A DNA stretch of 64,000 bases from positions 124,001 to 188,000 of the forward strand of contig CAJQUW010001148.1 of the NCBI GenBank assembly GCA_907163375.1. Direction: 5' to 3'. This DNA is from Prostheceraeus crozeri. Taxonomy: Eukaryota > Platyhelminthes > Polycladida > Euryleptidae. The position numbers were made by a program, and so were the translations under genes. Below the pieces are notes generated by a model. That model was given only the letters and a program-made list of their open reading frames with translations. It had not been told where the DNA came from and made no database searches. This document shows, piece after piece, positions 36,898 through 48,452 of the stretch; position 1 is the first letter of the stretch; every line of letters begins with the position of its first letter.

Positions 36898-38177
36898 ATG
36901 ATGAGGATGAGAAAACAAAAATACGGCATTCCCTTTAGGAACGGCTTTAATATAAACTAGTTGCTAAAAATATTTACACGGCAAACGTTTCGCGACGCAG
37001 TCGCTACCTCAGTGCACTAAAAAGAAGGTAAAAGCAGTCAGAGTGCGTGGTTTATACATATCAGGGTGATAATACCGTAGACAGAGTATCTCCCAGCCAA
37101 CCAGCTCGTCCTTGCGATTCAACTGTGGTCCATAGAAATACCATGACAACGATACCAGTGATACCAGGAGTTTACCATAGAAATTCCTGACAACGAGAGT
37201 CCTTTGATTTTTTTAGATATCTCAATAAAAATCGTCGATGAGCAGATTTCATACGAATGGTATTCTAAGCCCAATCATTCTGAAGTAACTTAGCAAAGAG
37301 ACAGCTGGCTTCCTCAACATGTTAAGGATAATTACATCCGCAGTATCAATGATCGCATCGAAAGTAGATGCTCATCATCTACTATCAAAAATAAGGTTAA
37401 GGAAAAATTTCATAATAGATTGCGTAAAAACAATTATAAAACTCGCGATTTTGATAAAAGTAAAAGCGTAACTCGTAAAAGCAATGGTGAGAATAATGTT
37501 AGGCTTTCTCTTAGTTTTATTAATGATAGTTGTAATAGAAAAATCAATAATTTAATAAGAAAATACAAACTGCCTGTAACCTTGATAAGCAAACCTAATA
37601 AAACCACTAGCCAATACTTTTCTAAAAAATCTGCTTAAAACATGTAAACTGTAATCTTCTCGACAACTCTTATCCCTGCGATGTGCGCTTTGTGGTTTAC
37701 GAATTTGCTTGTAAACATTGTAGCAAAAGTTACATTGGGCAAACTAATAGGCCTTTCAAAATTCGTTTCGAGGAGCATGAACGTAGCTTTCGCCTGCAGA
37801 ACAATACTAGTGCCCTCTCCGAAAATTCGATAAATGACCACGACAGTAACCTTGACATTTTCGATTTCACAATCGATATCATTGCCAAGCATAGTTCGCC
37901 TCTTGAAACTCGTCTGGCTGAAGCTCGCTACATCAGAAATAGGAGACCACAGTTGAATCACAAGGACGAGCTGGTTGGCTGCGAGATACTCTCTCTACGG
38001 TATTATCACCCAGATATATATAAACCACGCACTCTGACTGCTTTTACCTTCTTTTTAGTGCACTGAGGTAGCGACTGCGTCGCGAAACGTTTGCCGTGTA
38101 AATATTTTTAGCAACTAGTTTATATTAAAGCCGTTACTAAAGGGAGTGCCGTATTTTTGTTTTCTCATCCTCATCAT
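36898..38177 (+). mobile_element. Penelope-like element with inverted copy of its 3' end (unit 1)
   Basis: The plus strand encodes the end of the RT (FLDISIKIVDEQISYEWYSK, DSWLPQHVKDNYIRSI, YKLPVTLISKPNKT) from about 37212. A frame break near 37637-37660 follows, then a GIY-YIG nuclease (37683-38066): VVYEFACKHCSKSYIGQTNR, IRFEEHERSF, LETRLAEARYIRNRRP. A TAG sits in frame at about 37290, where unit 2 has TAC. The last 233 bp (37945-38177), including the coding tail and 3' end, recur in inverted orientation at 36898-37130, just 5' of the truncated RT. This arrangement fits the complex terminal repeats known for Penelope-like elements. Confidence 0.85.
38063..38088 (+). other. Degenerate hammerhead-ribozyme-like motif in the Penelope 3' end
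   Basis: CTGAGGTA is followed by a perfect 5-bp stem GCGAC/GTCGC with loop TGC and then GAAAC. This matches the layout CUGANGA - stem II - GAAA of hammerhead ribozymes, which Penelope-like terminal repeats are known to carry. The ninth core position is T instead of A, so this copy is probably not active. The inverted arm has the same motif at 36987-37012 (minus strand). The second tandem unit repeats both, and a variant occurs at 49269-49294. Confidence 0.45.
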
Positions 38178-39076
38178 AGTCTACGTATACAATGCTCGAA
38201 TGTTTATTGCATGTGGTTGATCAACTTTTATTGATCATTGATTTGTTAAAGATTTTTGCTCTTCTTCCCCGTTTCGTACATGCATTGTTTTCAATATAGA
38301 TGAAGAAAATCATGTTAGGTTTGACTTATATTTCCTCTATCGAACCAATTACAAGCCTATGCTGGTATTACTGTGTTACTATGTAATTCATGATACTGAA
38401 ACTATAGCAGAAATACGAATAATTTTTCGAAAAACAGTAATTGACGTTTGTAACTTTGGATCTGATTGAAGCACTAGCTATATTGAATTCGTCTCAACAT
38501 TTCGCAGAAAATACGAGTTTATGATGAAATGAAATTATGTGAGAAATAGAAACTGATATTTAAATGAAAGTTACACTGAAGTCCACAGACTGCCCAATAT
38601 TGACTATACTGCATGTAAGTTATGATTCACTGTGAGTCCTATGTGACATACTCTTTTTTCTGAACAGTCTCATAAGCATGCAATCCTAAGCTGATTGTTC
38701 TTCAACGCGACTCTTGTTTTCCTAAGATTTTCAACGTCAAATGACAATGAAAATGCGATGTTGATTTCTCACATGACGTTTGATCGCCTTGGTCAAGGAG
38801 CTGAGATCACTACAGAGAACATTCAATCTCGAGGAAGCTCTCGCCAACGCAAGACTCTTGTATTTATCATAGCCTGTCAATCACCTACATGCTTCAAATT
38901 TAGGGCTGCTAAAACGTTTTTTGTGCTCCTCATATTCTATCACTTGAGTGGTTTAGTATTTATTTGAACGCCATTAACTTCGTGTACGATGGCTAGAGTT
39001 TTTCTGCATAATCCGTCGGACGACTGGTCGGTGTAGAAAATAGCCACTTTTGAAATCGCCACCGTAAACAGCCATT
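38178..39076. other. No gene recognised (unit 1)
   Basis: AT-rich DNA between the Penelope and Harbinger elements. An open plus-strand stretch at 38695-38967 (90 codons, MFFNATLVFLRF..) is preserved in the second copy. It resembles nothing I know, and preservation is trivial given the recent duplication. Confidence 0.35.
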
Positions 39077-39427
39077 GGCTGGTATGCATGAAAAGTAACT
39101 ACCTAGTAATTACTTGAAAATCGTGGTAGTAACTTCCTAGTAAGTACTACAATCACTGATTTGCATGCACGAAAAGTTACTTCTGAGTTACTCAGAGTAA
39201 GAAACTTCTACATCAAGTCTCTACCAGCAAAATCGAAAGTTGGTATGCATGAACGTTTTACTAGGTAGTAACTACTTCTCAGATGGAAGTAATTACTAGC
39301 AAATTGGCAAGGTTGCAATAGATGTTGCTAGCAGAAACATTTATTGATTATGGACTGCGTTAAATGTGCAAGATAATCTATGAGCATGCCCTTTCCATGT
39401 TCGTCTATTTGTCTACAAATCACATCG

Positions 39428-40475
39428 ATGGATTTCGTTTATATGAATTACTACCGACGAATGCTAAGGCGGGAGCGACTATTAAGGGATCGCCTCAACC
39501 CATTGGAAGTTTATGATGATCTAGACATCAAGCGACTATTTCGTTTTGAAAGACAGAACTTGATTCGAATTACCGATCATTTACAATCGTCTTTGAGATC
39601 TCCCACCGGAAGAAGTCTTGCGTTAACTCCTATCCAGCAGATTTGCATCGCATTCAGATTTTATGCGACTGGATGTATGAAAATATCTCTGGGAGCTTGG
39701 ATACGAGTGGATCAAGCCACTGTTAGTCGTGTGATCAAAAAAGTTACGTTTGCCATTGTTGAAAGCTATCCTGACGCTTTTGTCTTGGATCCTGGTGCGA
39801 AGAGAGTATTTTTCGAGAGGCACAAATTGCCGAATATCCTGGGTTGCATTGACTGTACTCATGTCCAAATCATCGCTCCTCCTTCGCACCAACATCCTGC
39901 AGAATATGTCAATCGGAAGAATATCCATTCAATCAATGTGCAGGCCATCTGCAATTCTGATTGTGTTTTTACTGACGTCGTGACTGCCTGGCCTGGAAGT
40001 GTGCATGACAACAGGATCTTTAAGAATAGCGATGTATATGATAGACTTCTTGGTGGCAGTTTAAATGGCATTCTACTTGGTGATAACGGATGTGGATTGA
40101 CTCCGTTTCTTCTCGCCTTTTTTGAATCCTCGCACACCAGAGAAAGTATACTACAACAAAATCCACAAGATTACAAGATCGTCGATAGAAAGATCTTTTG
40201 GTCAACTAAAGAAGAGATTTCTTTGTCTAGGCAGTGTAATACGATGCAAGTTGGAAACCGTGCCAGCAATTATAACAGCTTGCTTCATCCTTCACAACAT
40301 CGCGAAGCGATATAACGATCATGACGAATCTGAGTTGATTGAACTATCACAATATCACGATTCGGATGTCAGTAAAATGCCCTTGTATCTAAATGAAGGA
40401 AGTGAAAATTTTATGAGACAGAAAGGAGAAGAAAAGAGGCGGCAAATTGCAACGTATCTATATCAAAATCGATGA
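39428..40475 (+). pseudogene. Harbinger transposase, one frameshift (unit 1)
   Basis: A HARBI1-like DDE transposase of about 349 codons. I prefer the start at 39428 (MDFVYMNYYRRMLRRERLL), since family members begin near such a YRR..R sequence; an upstream in-frame ATG lies at 39380. RFERQNLIRITDHLQ and a helix-turn-helix (DQATVSRVIKKVT) come first. Catalytic residues follow in GCIDCTHVQI and GSVHDNRIF (Asp, Asp) and IERSFGQLKKRF (Glu). A run of six T at 40118-40123 shifts the frame just before NPRTPEKVYYNK; with five T it would read FLNPRTP as in relatives. The same run is present in unit 2. Confidence 0.9.
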
Positions 40476-40830
40476 ACTGAAACTGGTTTTCATACTTGAC
40501 CTTTGAGTACATATTTGTGCACAATAAATTTGCATGCGTTTTCTGAAATTGGTGTACTTGTTTTTAAATTGTGGCTGAACTTATTATGACTGAATTATGA
40601 CTTTGAAGTGGCAGACTTAATTACTAATTAATTCAGAAACATGCTTAATGTGCCCCATTCCCTATACAGAACTTCATGGTCATCACTATTATAATATTCA
40701 ACTTAAAACAACATAGTCCAATGAACATTTTTATTTATAGGCATCACAAAATGTAATAAACGCTAGTCTGTCTGGTTCTCTTTATCTACAAAGGATGCAG
40801 ACTTCTTGCGAAGAGCAGCAACATCTAGTA

Positions 40831-41454
40831 TCAGTTTCTCCTTTTTAAGGAGCAGCACATCACGGTAGAGTTCGTCGATGTCTTCAGCTGCATGTCTTCG
40901 TCGTGAAGTCTTCTCTTCGTAAAAGGTGTTGGCTTTGAAGGGCTCGTTGAGGCACTTGCTTGAGGAGACTTGTTTTCATCTTTCTCGACTTCTTCGTCAG
41001 AATCGCCTAGGAGGGATAGGAAGGAATCTGACGGCAGAGGTGAAGTGTTCGAAAATGCGCCTGGAACCCTTGTAATTTTCGGATTCCTCTCTCCTAGGAT
41101 CCTGAGACACGTTGAGTCACTTCTTTTGTTTACTGGCGAATTCATTGGAGGACCACCGCCCGTTCTCCTTGCATCGCGGATGCGTTCCTTCGTACGATTT
41201 TGGATATTATTCCACTTTTTCTGAAGCTACTGCGCTGTCAGATCTACTCCAGCTTCAATAAACAAACGTTTTTTTATTCTTTCCCACTCCTTCGATTCTC
41301 GCATTTCCCTGGTGTTCACTTTGCTGGTAATTATACATTTCTTTTCCTCTATAAGGTTAAAAAAAGCGGCCTCCACGGAATCATTCATCGTGACGCATCG
41401 GCTGTCGAAGATCTGCAGTAATAATGCTGTGTCTCTTGTTTTCACTAGTGCCAA
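40831..41454 (-). pseudogene. Myb/SANT-like Harbinger partner protein, one in-frame stop (unit 1)
   Basis: The frame opens MALVKTRDTALLLQIFDSR, contains NTREMRESKEWERIKKRLF (SANT-type helices), hits TAG at 41227-41229, and continues LQKKWNNIQNRTKERIRDARR, TGGGPP, and an acidic serine-rich tail to 40831. KKWNNI..R..E plus TGGGPP is typical of the Myb-like protein that Harbinger elements use to bind DNA and import the transposase. The stop is shared with unit 2. About 207 codons in all. Confidence 0.85.
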
Positions 41455-41673
41455 GGTTAAACGAGGTCATTGCGTGGTCTGCACGTCATCTTTAGTCATG
41501 TGATGATCGCTATCTATGGTACCGAGACAAGCAGTGCTAGTTGTTACTAGGAAGGAGAAGCTACTTTTCATGCATGTGAATGGCAAGTATTTACTAGAGA
41601 TAGTAACTACTTGCTTGAACCTACTCGGTGAAGAAACTTACTTTTCACGCATACCAGCCATATCACAAATATG

Positions 41674-42201
41674 CCAAGTAAAACCTTCACTTACAAGGGT
41701 GATCTATGTCATGAAGGGAAAAATGGCAAGCAACTTTTGACTGTCATGGTTGGCACAAACATCATGGATGGATGTGAAAAAAGCTATTTTCTATTTTCAC
41801 AATAGGAAAGTCAGCCGTGGACAATGATTTAGGCCAACATAATTTACCGCTTAAAAAGCAAACTCTTATGACTACACTCGTCAAACCAAACTGAATGCAG
41901 TACAGGCTACATGCAAGGCAAGTAGTTACTTTATACCGCCAGCAATTTATATTTGTAATTTTGAATGCAAGTGAGTTGTAAATGACTTTTGCATTCAATC
42001 AACATGCATTTTCTAATCATAATTATCAAGTCATAATACCAAATAACTTGTTTTATTCAGAAAGTATGAAAAGTGATGATGCAAAAGTAGTCCTAGATTG
42101 GTTTTAAATGGAAAGATGCCTTACCCTTAATATAAGGTACATCGGATATAACGGACATTTTTTTCATTCCCAAGAGTGTACGTTATAACGGGATTATACT
42201 G
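41674..42201 (+). mobile_element. Tigger 3' half (unit 2)
   Basis: A duplicated part of the Tigger element from the SKTFTYKGD region to the right end CGGGATTATACTG, followed by TA. It has lost one A in a run near 41779 relative to unit 1. There is no left end, because the duplication began inside the transposase. Confidence 0.85.
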
Positions 42202-42435
42202 TATGATGTTCTTAAAATTCGAAATGCACATCTAAAGATTTCGCCAATAGTCTGCTTGAATTGAGATAGCGCGATTTTAAAAAAGCATATCACAATTTTG
42301 CACTGTGTGGTTTAACTCAACATGCAGTTTCACACTACACGCATATGCAACAAGCTAGAAACTCAATTGATACTGTGATAGTGGATTCAAATAAATAGCG
42401 ATTTATTATTTTGGACTTAAGAGCATGCAGTCGCC

Positions 42436-42639
42436 AGTGGTCTACGTGGCACAGTGGTTAAGTGCTTGGTCTTTCGATCCAGTGGTCGAGCCCCGAAAAT
42501 GTCGTCGAATCTCGACAGGAATTTTAGTCGTCTGGACTATAAGACCTCCTTGCTCCAGATAAAACTCTGATAATCAGTGCGGTCTAGGCTTTCAGTCAGG
42601 GGGAGTTCAGTCCGTTTGGTTCTTAGTCTTACTTTTATG
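42436..42639 (+). mobile_element. SINE candidate with tRNA-like head (unit 2)
   Basis: Counterpart of 35657-35860. Here box A reads TGGCACAGTGGTTAAGTG, closer to the tRNA consensus than in unit 1, so this copy likely preserves the older state. Confidence 0.45.
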
Positions 42640-43676
42640 ATGACATAGTATTATAGAAGGAATGAAGGATTCAATGCTGCTCGAAATATACAATGACAAT
42701 TTAATTGTTAATTCTAGTTAATTAATAAAATTAATTTGTTAATTTTATAGTCTACTGGATTTCACGAATATGCGAATTACAAGTTCAAGAATCAAAAATT
42801 TATGAGTTTAGTGTTATTGATGGGAAGTTTGATGTTTAACTGAAATTATGATAATAATAAAACAAATAATCATAGTATGCCATATTTCGAAATGACAGAC
42901 GCATGACGATTACAAATAATCAAGGAAGAAGATAGGAAGTCAATGAGAAGTAATATCACTATGAATCATTCAATAGATAAATTTCCTTTCTTTGATCACT
43001 TTGATGGTCGCTCTCCGCAGGCGATGCAGCCCTAGGTCTGAGGTTCCTTCGATGTACTATTTCTAGTGGTAGAAGTCGATTGAGCACGTGTCCCCGGTGC
43101 TGTAATATTTTGTTGAAGTCTTTTTTCACTTTTCTCAACTATTTGCAGCTATTGATGCTGCAACATTGCATGAATGAACAAGAAGATGAAGCCAATGAGG
43201 CGTTTTAAAGAATTGAGTGTTTACTAGTCTGATGGACATAAATTAAATATAAGAAACAGTTATTTGCTAATTTTTACAAGCAGCATGTACTAATTAATGC
43301 AGGCGCACAACTTAGGCGATTTGCCAGTAGCGTGTTTGAAGTGATATTTAATGAATGTCCGTCTAAATTCACTAACTTGCTCATTGCAAATCTCAAATTT
43401 GCCCGGGCATGACTGTATCTTTAAATAGAGACTTGTGTCGATGTTGAGAGATGTGAACCAGGCTTGCTTATGATTCCTGGTATTGGATGAAATAGCATAT
43501 ATATTCATGTCTGTTCCCATTTTTCAACTGAGGATGCAACTCAATATTTGATAATTCTATTTTAATGTTCATTGAGATGTTCGTCCCTTAAGAAAGTATT
43601 AAATTAAGAAAGCTTACTTGTAGTATTTGTATGCGCATAGTCTGCATAGTTCATAGCCTTATACGGGATAGTGTTC

Positions 43677-44956
43677 ATGATGAGGATGAGAAAACAAAAA
43701 TACGGCATTCCCTTTAGGAACGGCTTTAATATAAACTAGTTGCTAAAAATATTTACACGGCAAACGTTTCGCGACGCAGTCGCTACCTCAGTGCACTAAA
43801 AAGAAGGTAAAAGCAGTCAGAGTGCGTGGTTTATACATATCAGGGTGATAATACCGTAGACAGAGTATCTCCCAGCCAACCAGCTCGTCCTTGCGATTCA
43901 ACTGTGGTCCATAGAAATACCATGACAACGATACCAGTGATACCAGGAGTTTACCATAGAAATTCCTGACAACGAGAGTCCTTTGAATTTTTTAGATATC
44001 TCAATAAAAATCGTCGATGAGCAGATTTCATACGAATGGTATTCTAAGCCCAATCATTCTGAAGTAACTTACCAAAGAGACAGCTGGCTTCCTCAACATG
44101 TTAAGGATAATTACATCCGCAGTATCAATGATCGCATCGAAAGTAGATGCTCATCATCTACTATCAAAAATAAGGTTAAGGAAAAATTTCATAATAGATT
44201 GCGTAAAAACAATTATAAAACTCGCGATTTTGATAAAAGTAAAAGCGTAACTCGTAAAAGCAATGGTGAGAATAATGTTAGGCTTTCTCTTAGTTTTATT
44301 AATGATAGTTGTAATAGAAAAATCAATAATTTAATAAGAAAATACAAACTGCCTGTAACCTTGATAAGCAAACCTAATAAAACCACTAGCCAATACTTTT
44401 CTAAAAAATCTGCTTAAAACATGTAAACTGTAATCTTCTCGACAACTCTTATCCCTGCGATGTGCGCTTTGTGGTTTACGAATTTGCTTGTAAACATTGT
44501 AGCAAAAGTTACATTGGGCAAACTAATAGGCCTTTCAAAATTCGTTTCGAGGAGCATGAACGTAGCTTTCGCTTGCAGAACAATACTAGTGCCCTCTCCG
44601 AACATTCGATAAATGACCACGACAGTAACCTTGACATTTTCGATTTCACAATCGATATCATTGCCAAGCATAGTTCGCCTCTTGAAACTCGTCTGACTGA
44701 AGCTCGCTACATCAGAAATAGGAGACCACAGTTGAATCACAAGGACGAGCTGGTTGGCTGCGAGATACTCTCTCTACGGTATTATCACCCAGATATATAT
44801 AAACCACGCACTCTGACTGCTTTTACCTTCTTTTTAGTGCACTGAGGTAGCGACTGCGTCGCGAAACGTTTGCCGTGTAAATATTTTTAGCAACTAGTTT
44901 ATATTAAAGCCGTTACTAAAGGGAGTGCCGTATTTTTGTTTTCTCATCCTCATCAT
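43677..44956 (+). mobile_element. Penelope-like element with inverted 3' end (unit 2)
   Basis: Counterpart of 36898-38177. The RT tail is open from about 43983 to 44417 (MNFLDISIKIVDEQISYEW..), because the position that is TAG in unit 1 is TAC here. The GIY-YIG part spans 44462-44845 and is open. The break between RT and nuclease frames is the same. The hammerhead-like motif recurs in both inverted arms. Confidence 0.85.
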
Positions 44957-45855
44957 AGTCTACGTATACAATGCTCGAATGTTTATTGCATGTGGTTGAT
45001 CAACTTTTATTGATCATTGATTTGTTAAAGATTTTTGCTCTTCTTCCCCGTTTCGTACATGCATTGTTTTCAATATAGATGAAGAAAATCATGTTAGGTT
45101 TGACTTATATTTCCTCTATCGAACCAATTACAAGCCTATGCTGGTATTACTGTGTTACTATGTAATTCATGATACTGAAACTATAGCAGAAATACGAATA
45201 ATTTTTCGAAAAACAGTAATTGACGTTTGTAACTTTGGATCTGATTGAAGCACTAGCTATATTGAATTCGTCTCAACATTTCGCAGAAAATACGAGTTTA
45301 TGATGAAATGAAATTATGTGAGAAATAGAAACTGATATTTAAATGAAAGTTACACTGAAGTCCACAGACTGCCCAATATTGACTATACTGCATGTAAGTT
45401 ATGATTCACTGTGAGTCCTATGTGACATACTCTTTTTTCTGAACAGTCTCATAAGCATGCAATCCTAAGCTGATTGTTCTTCAACGCGACTCTTGTTTTC
45501 CTAAGATTTTCAACGTCAAATGACAATGAAAATGCGATGTTGATTTCTCACATGACGTTTGATCGCCTTGGTCAAGGAGCTGAGATCACTACAGAGAACA
45601 TTCAATCTCGAGGAAGCTCTCGCCAACGCAAGACTCTTGTATTTATCATAGCCTGTCAATCACCTACATGCTTCAAATTTAGGGCTGCTAAAACGTTTTT
45701 TGTGCTCCTCATATTCTATCCCTTGAGTGGTTTAGTATTTATTTGAACGCCATTAACTTCGTGTACGATGGCTAGAGTTTTTCTGCATAATCCGTCGGAC
45801 GACTGGTCGGTGTAGAAAATAGCCACTTTTGAAATCGCCACCGTAAACAGCCATT
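44957..45855. other. No gene recognised (unit 2)
   Basis: Copy of 38178-39076; nothing further is seen. Confidence 0.35.
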
Positions 45856-46206
45856 GGCTGGTATGCATGAAAAGTAACTACCTAGTAATTACTTGAAAAT
45901 CGTGGTAGTAACTTCCTAGTAAGTACTACAATCACTGATTTGCATGCACGAAAAGTTACTTCTGAGTTACTCAGAGTAAGAAACTTCTACATCAAGTCTC
46001 TACCAGCAAAATCGAAAGTTGGTATGCATGAACGTTTTACTAGGTAGTAACTACTTCTCAGATGGAAGTAATTACTAGCAAATTGGCAAGGTTGCAATAG
46101 ATGTTGCTAGCAGAAACATTTATTGATTATGGACTGCGTTAAATGTGCAAGATAATCTATGAGCATGCCCTTTCCATGTTCGTCTATTTGTCTACAAATC
46201 ACATCG

Positions 46207-47254
46207 ATGGATTTCGTTTATATGAATTACTACCGACGAATGCTAAGGCGGGAGCGACTATTAAGGGATCGCCTCAACCCATTGGAAGTTTATGATGATC
46301 TAGACATCAAGCGACTATTTCGTTTTGAAAGACAGAACTTGATTCGAATTACCGATCATTTACAATCGTCTTTGAGATCTCCCACCGGAAGAAGTCTTGC
46401 GTTAACTCCTATCCAGCAGATTTGCATCGCATTCAGATTTTATGCGACTGGATGTATGAAAATATCTCTGGGAGCTTGGATACGAGTGGATCAAGCCACT
46501 GTTAGTCGTGTGATCAAAAAAGTTACGTTTGCCATTGTTGAAAGCTATCCTGACGCTTTTGTCTTGGATCCTGGTGCGAAGAGAGTATTTTTCGAGAGGC
46601 ACAAATTGCCGAATATCCTGGGTTGCATTGACTGTACTCATGTCCAAATCATCGCTCCTCCTTCGCACCAACATCCTGCAGAATATGTCAATCGGAAGAA
46701 TATCCATTCAATCAATGTGCAGGCCATCTGCAATTCTGATTGTGTTTTTACTGACGTCGTGACTGCCTGGCCTGGAAGTGTGCATGACAACAGGATCTTT
46801 AAGAATAGCGATGTATATGATAGACTTCTTGGTGGCAGTTTAAATGGCATTCTACTTGGTGATAACGGATGTGGATTGACTCCGTTTCTTCTCGCCTTTT
46901 TTGAATCCTCGCACACCAGAGAAAGTATACTACAACAAAATCCACAAGATTACAAGATCGTCGATAGAAAGATCTTTTGGTCAACTAAAGAAGAGATTTC
47001 TTTGTCTAGGCAGTGTAATACGATGCAAGTTGGAAACCGTGCCAGCAATTATAACAGCTTGCTTCATCCTTCACAACATCGCGAAGCGATATAACGATCA
47101 TGACGAATCTGAGTTGATTGAACTATCACAATATCACGATTCGGATGTCAGTAAAATGCCCTTGTATCTAAATGAAGGAAGTGAAAATTTTATGAGACAG
47201 AAAGGAGAAGAAAAGAGGCGGCAAATTGCAACGTATCTATATCAAAATCGATGA
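46207..47254 (+). pseudogene. Harbinger transposase, one frameshift (unit 2)
   Basis: Same DDE transposase as at 39428, with the same T-run frameshift before NPRTPEKVYYNK. No amino-acid difference was noticed from unit 1. The shared lesion means the element was already dead, or the T-run was already miscalled, before the copies diverged. Confidence 0.9.
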
Positions 47255-47609
47255 ACTGAAACTGGTTTTCATACTTGACCTTTGAGTACATATTTGTGCA
47301 CAATAAATTTGCATGCGTTTTCTGAAATTGGTGTACTTGTTTTTAAATTGTGGCTGAACTTATTATGACTGAATTATGACTTTGAAGTGGCAGACTTAAT
47401 TACTAATTAATTCAGAAACATGCTTAATGTGCCCCATTCCCTATACAGAACTTCATGGTCATCACTATTATAATATTCAACTTAAAACAACATAGTCCAA
47501 TGAACATGTTTATTTATAGGCATCACAAAATGTAATAAACGCTAGTCTGTCTGGTTCTCTTTATCTGCAAAGGATGCAGACTTCTTGCGAAGAGCAGCAA
47601 CATCTAGTA

Positions 47610-48233
47610 TCAGTTTCTCCTTTTTAAGGAGCAGCACATCACGGTAGAGTTCGTCGATGTCTTCAGCTGCATGTCTTCGTCGTGAAGTCTTCTCTTCGTA
47701 AAAGGTGTTGGCTTTGAAGGGCTCGTTGAGGCACTTGCTTGAGGAGACTTGTTTTCATCTTTCTCGACTTCTTCGTCAGAATCGCCTAGGAGGGATAGGA
47801 AGGAATCTGACGGCAGAGGTGAAGTGTTCGAAAATGCGCCTGGAACCCTTGTAATTTTCGGATTCCTCTCTCCTAGGATCCTGAGACACGTTGAGTCACT
47901 TCCTTTGTTTACTGGCGAATTCATTGGAGGACCACCGCCCGTTCTCCTTGCATCGCGGATGCGTTCCTTCGTGCGATTTTGGATATTATTCCACTTTTTC
48001 TGAAGCTACTGCGCTGTCAGATCTACTCCAGCTTCAATAAACAAACGTTCTTTTATTCTTTCCCACTCCTTCGATTCTCGCATTTCCCTGGTGTTCACTT
48101 TGCTGGTAATTATACATTTCTTTTCCTCTATAAGGTTAAAAAAAGCGGCCTCCACGGAATCATTCATCGTGACGCATCGGCTGTCGAAGATCTGCAGTAA
48201 TAATGCTGTGTCTCTTGTTTTCACTAGTGCCAA
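47610..48233 (-). pseudogene. Myb/SANT-like Harbinger partner, one in-frame stop (unit 2)
   Basis: Same protein as at 40831-41454, with the same TAG. Two small substitutions are visible (KKRLF to KERLF, and NKRSD to NKGSD). Confidence 0.85.
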
Positions 48234-48452
48234 GGTTAAACGAGGTCATTGCGTGGTCTGCACGTCATCTTTAGTCATGTGATGATCGCTATCTATGGTA
48301 CCGAGACAAGCAGTGCTAGTTGTTACTAGGAAGGAGAAGCTACTTTTCATGCATGTGAATGGCAAGTATTTACTAGAGATAGTAACTACTTGCTTGAACC
48401 TACTCGGTGAAGAAACTTACTTTTCACGCATACCAGCCATATCACAAATATG

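Larger units (their letters stand above)
39077..41659 (+). mobile_element. PIF/Harbinger DNA transposon (unit 1)
   Basis: A 2583-bp element with terminal inverted repeats GGCTGGTATGCATGAAAAG at the left and the complement of GGCTGGTATGCGTGAAAAG at the right. Inside both ends the word GCATGAAAAGTAACT recurs in variants (39166, 39242, 41565), as expected of transposase-binding sites. It holds the two genes typical of the superfamily: a DDE transposase (plus) and a Myb/SANT-like protein (minus), convergently arranged. The flanks read ATT and ATA, so a clean 3-bp duplication is not preserved. Both genes are disabled by one lesion each. Confidence 0.9.
34895..41673 (+). repeat. Tandem duplication unit 1 (6779 bp)
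   Basis: This unit and 41674-48452 are direct repeats at a constant offset of 6779 bp (6778 for a short stretch between two 1-bp indels). I could spot only about twenty differences, roughly 0.3 percent. The unit starts inside the Tigger transposase and ends 14 bp past the right end of the Harbinger transposon. The breakpoint shows a 2-bp CC shared by all three boundaries. It contains the Tigger 3' half, a SINE candidate, a Penelope-like element and a Harbinger element. Confidence 0.95.
45856..48438 (+). mobile_element. PIF/Harbinger DNA transposon (unit 2)
   Basis: Counterpart of 39077-41659 with identical ends and gene content. Because the duplication includes flanking non-Harbinger DNA on both sides, this copy arose by duplication and not by transposition. 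Confidence 0.9.
41674..48452 (+). repeat. Tandem duplication unit 2 (6779 bp)
   Basis: Second copy of 34895-41673. Its left edge fuses ATATGCC (the right flank of the Harbinger element) to AAGTAAAACC (the interior of Tigger). Its right edge continues ATGCCTTCAATC, the unrearranged flank. The differences from unit 1 are scattered substitutions and two 1-bp indels; none changes the element content. Confidence 0.95.

Noticed and set aside
38695-38967. 90-codon open frame preserved in both tandem units
   Set aside because: Preservation follows from the recent duplication. There are no domain features.
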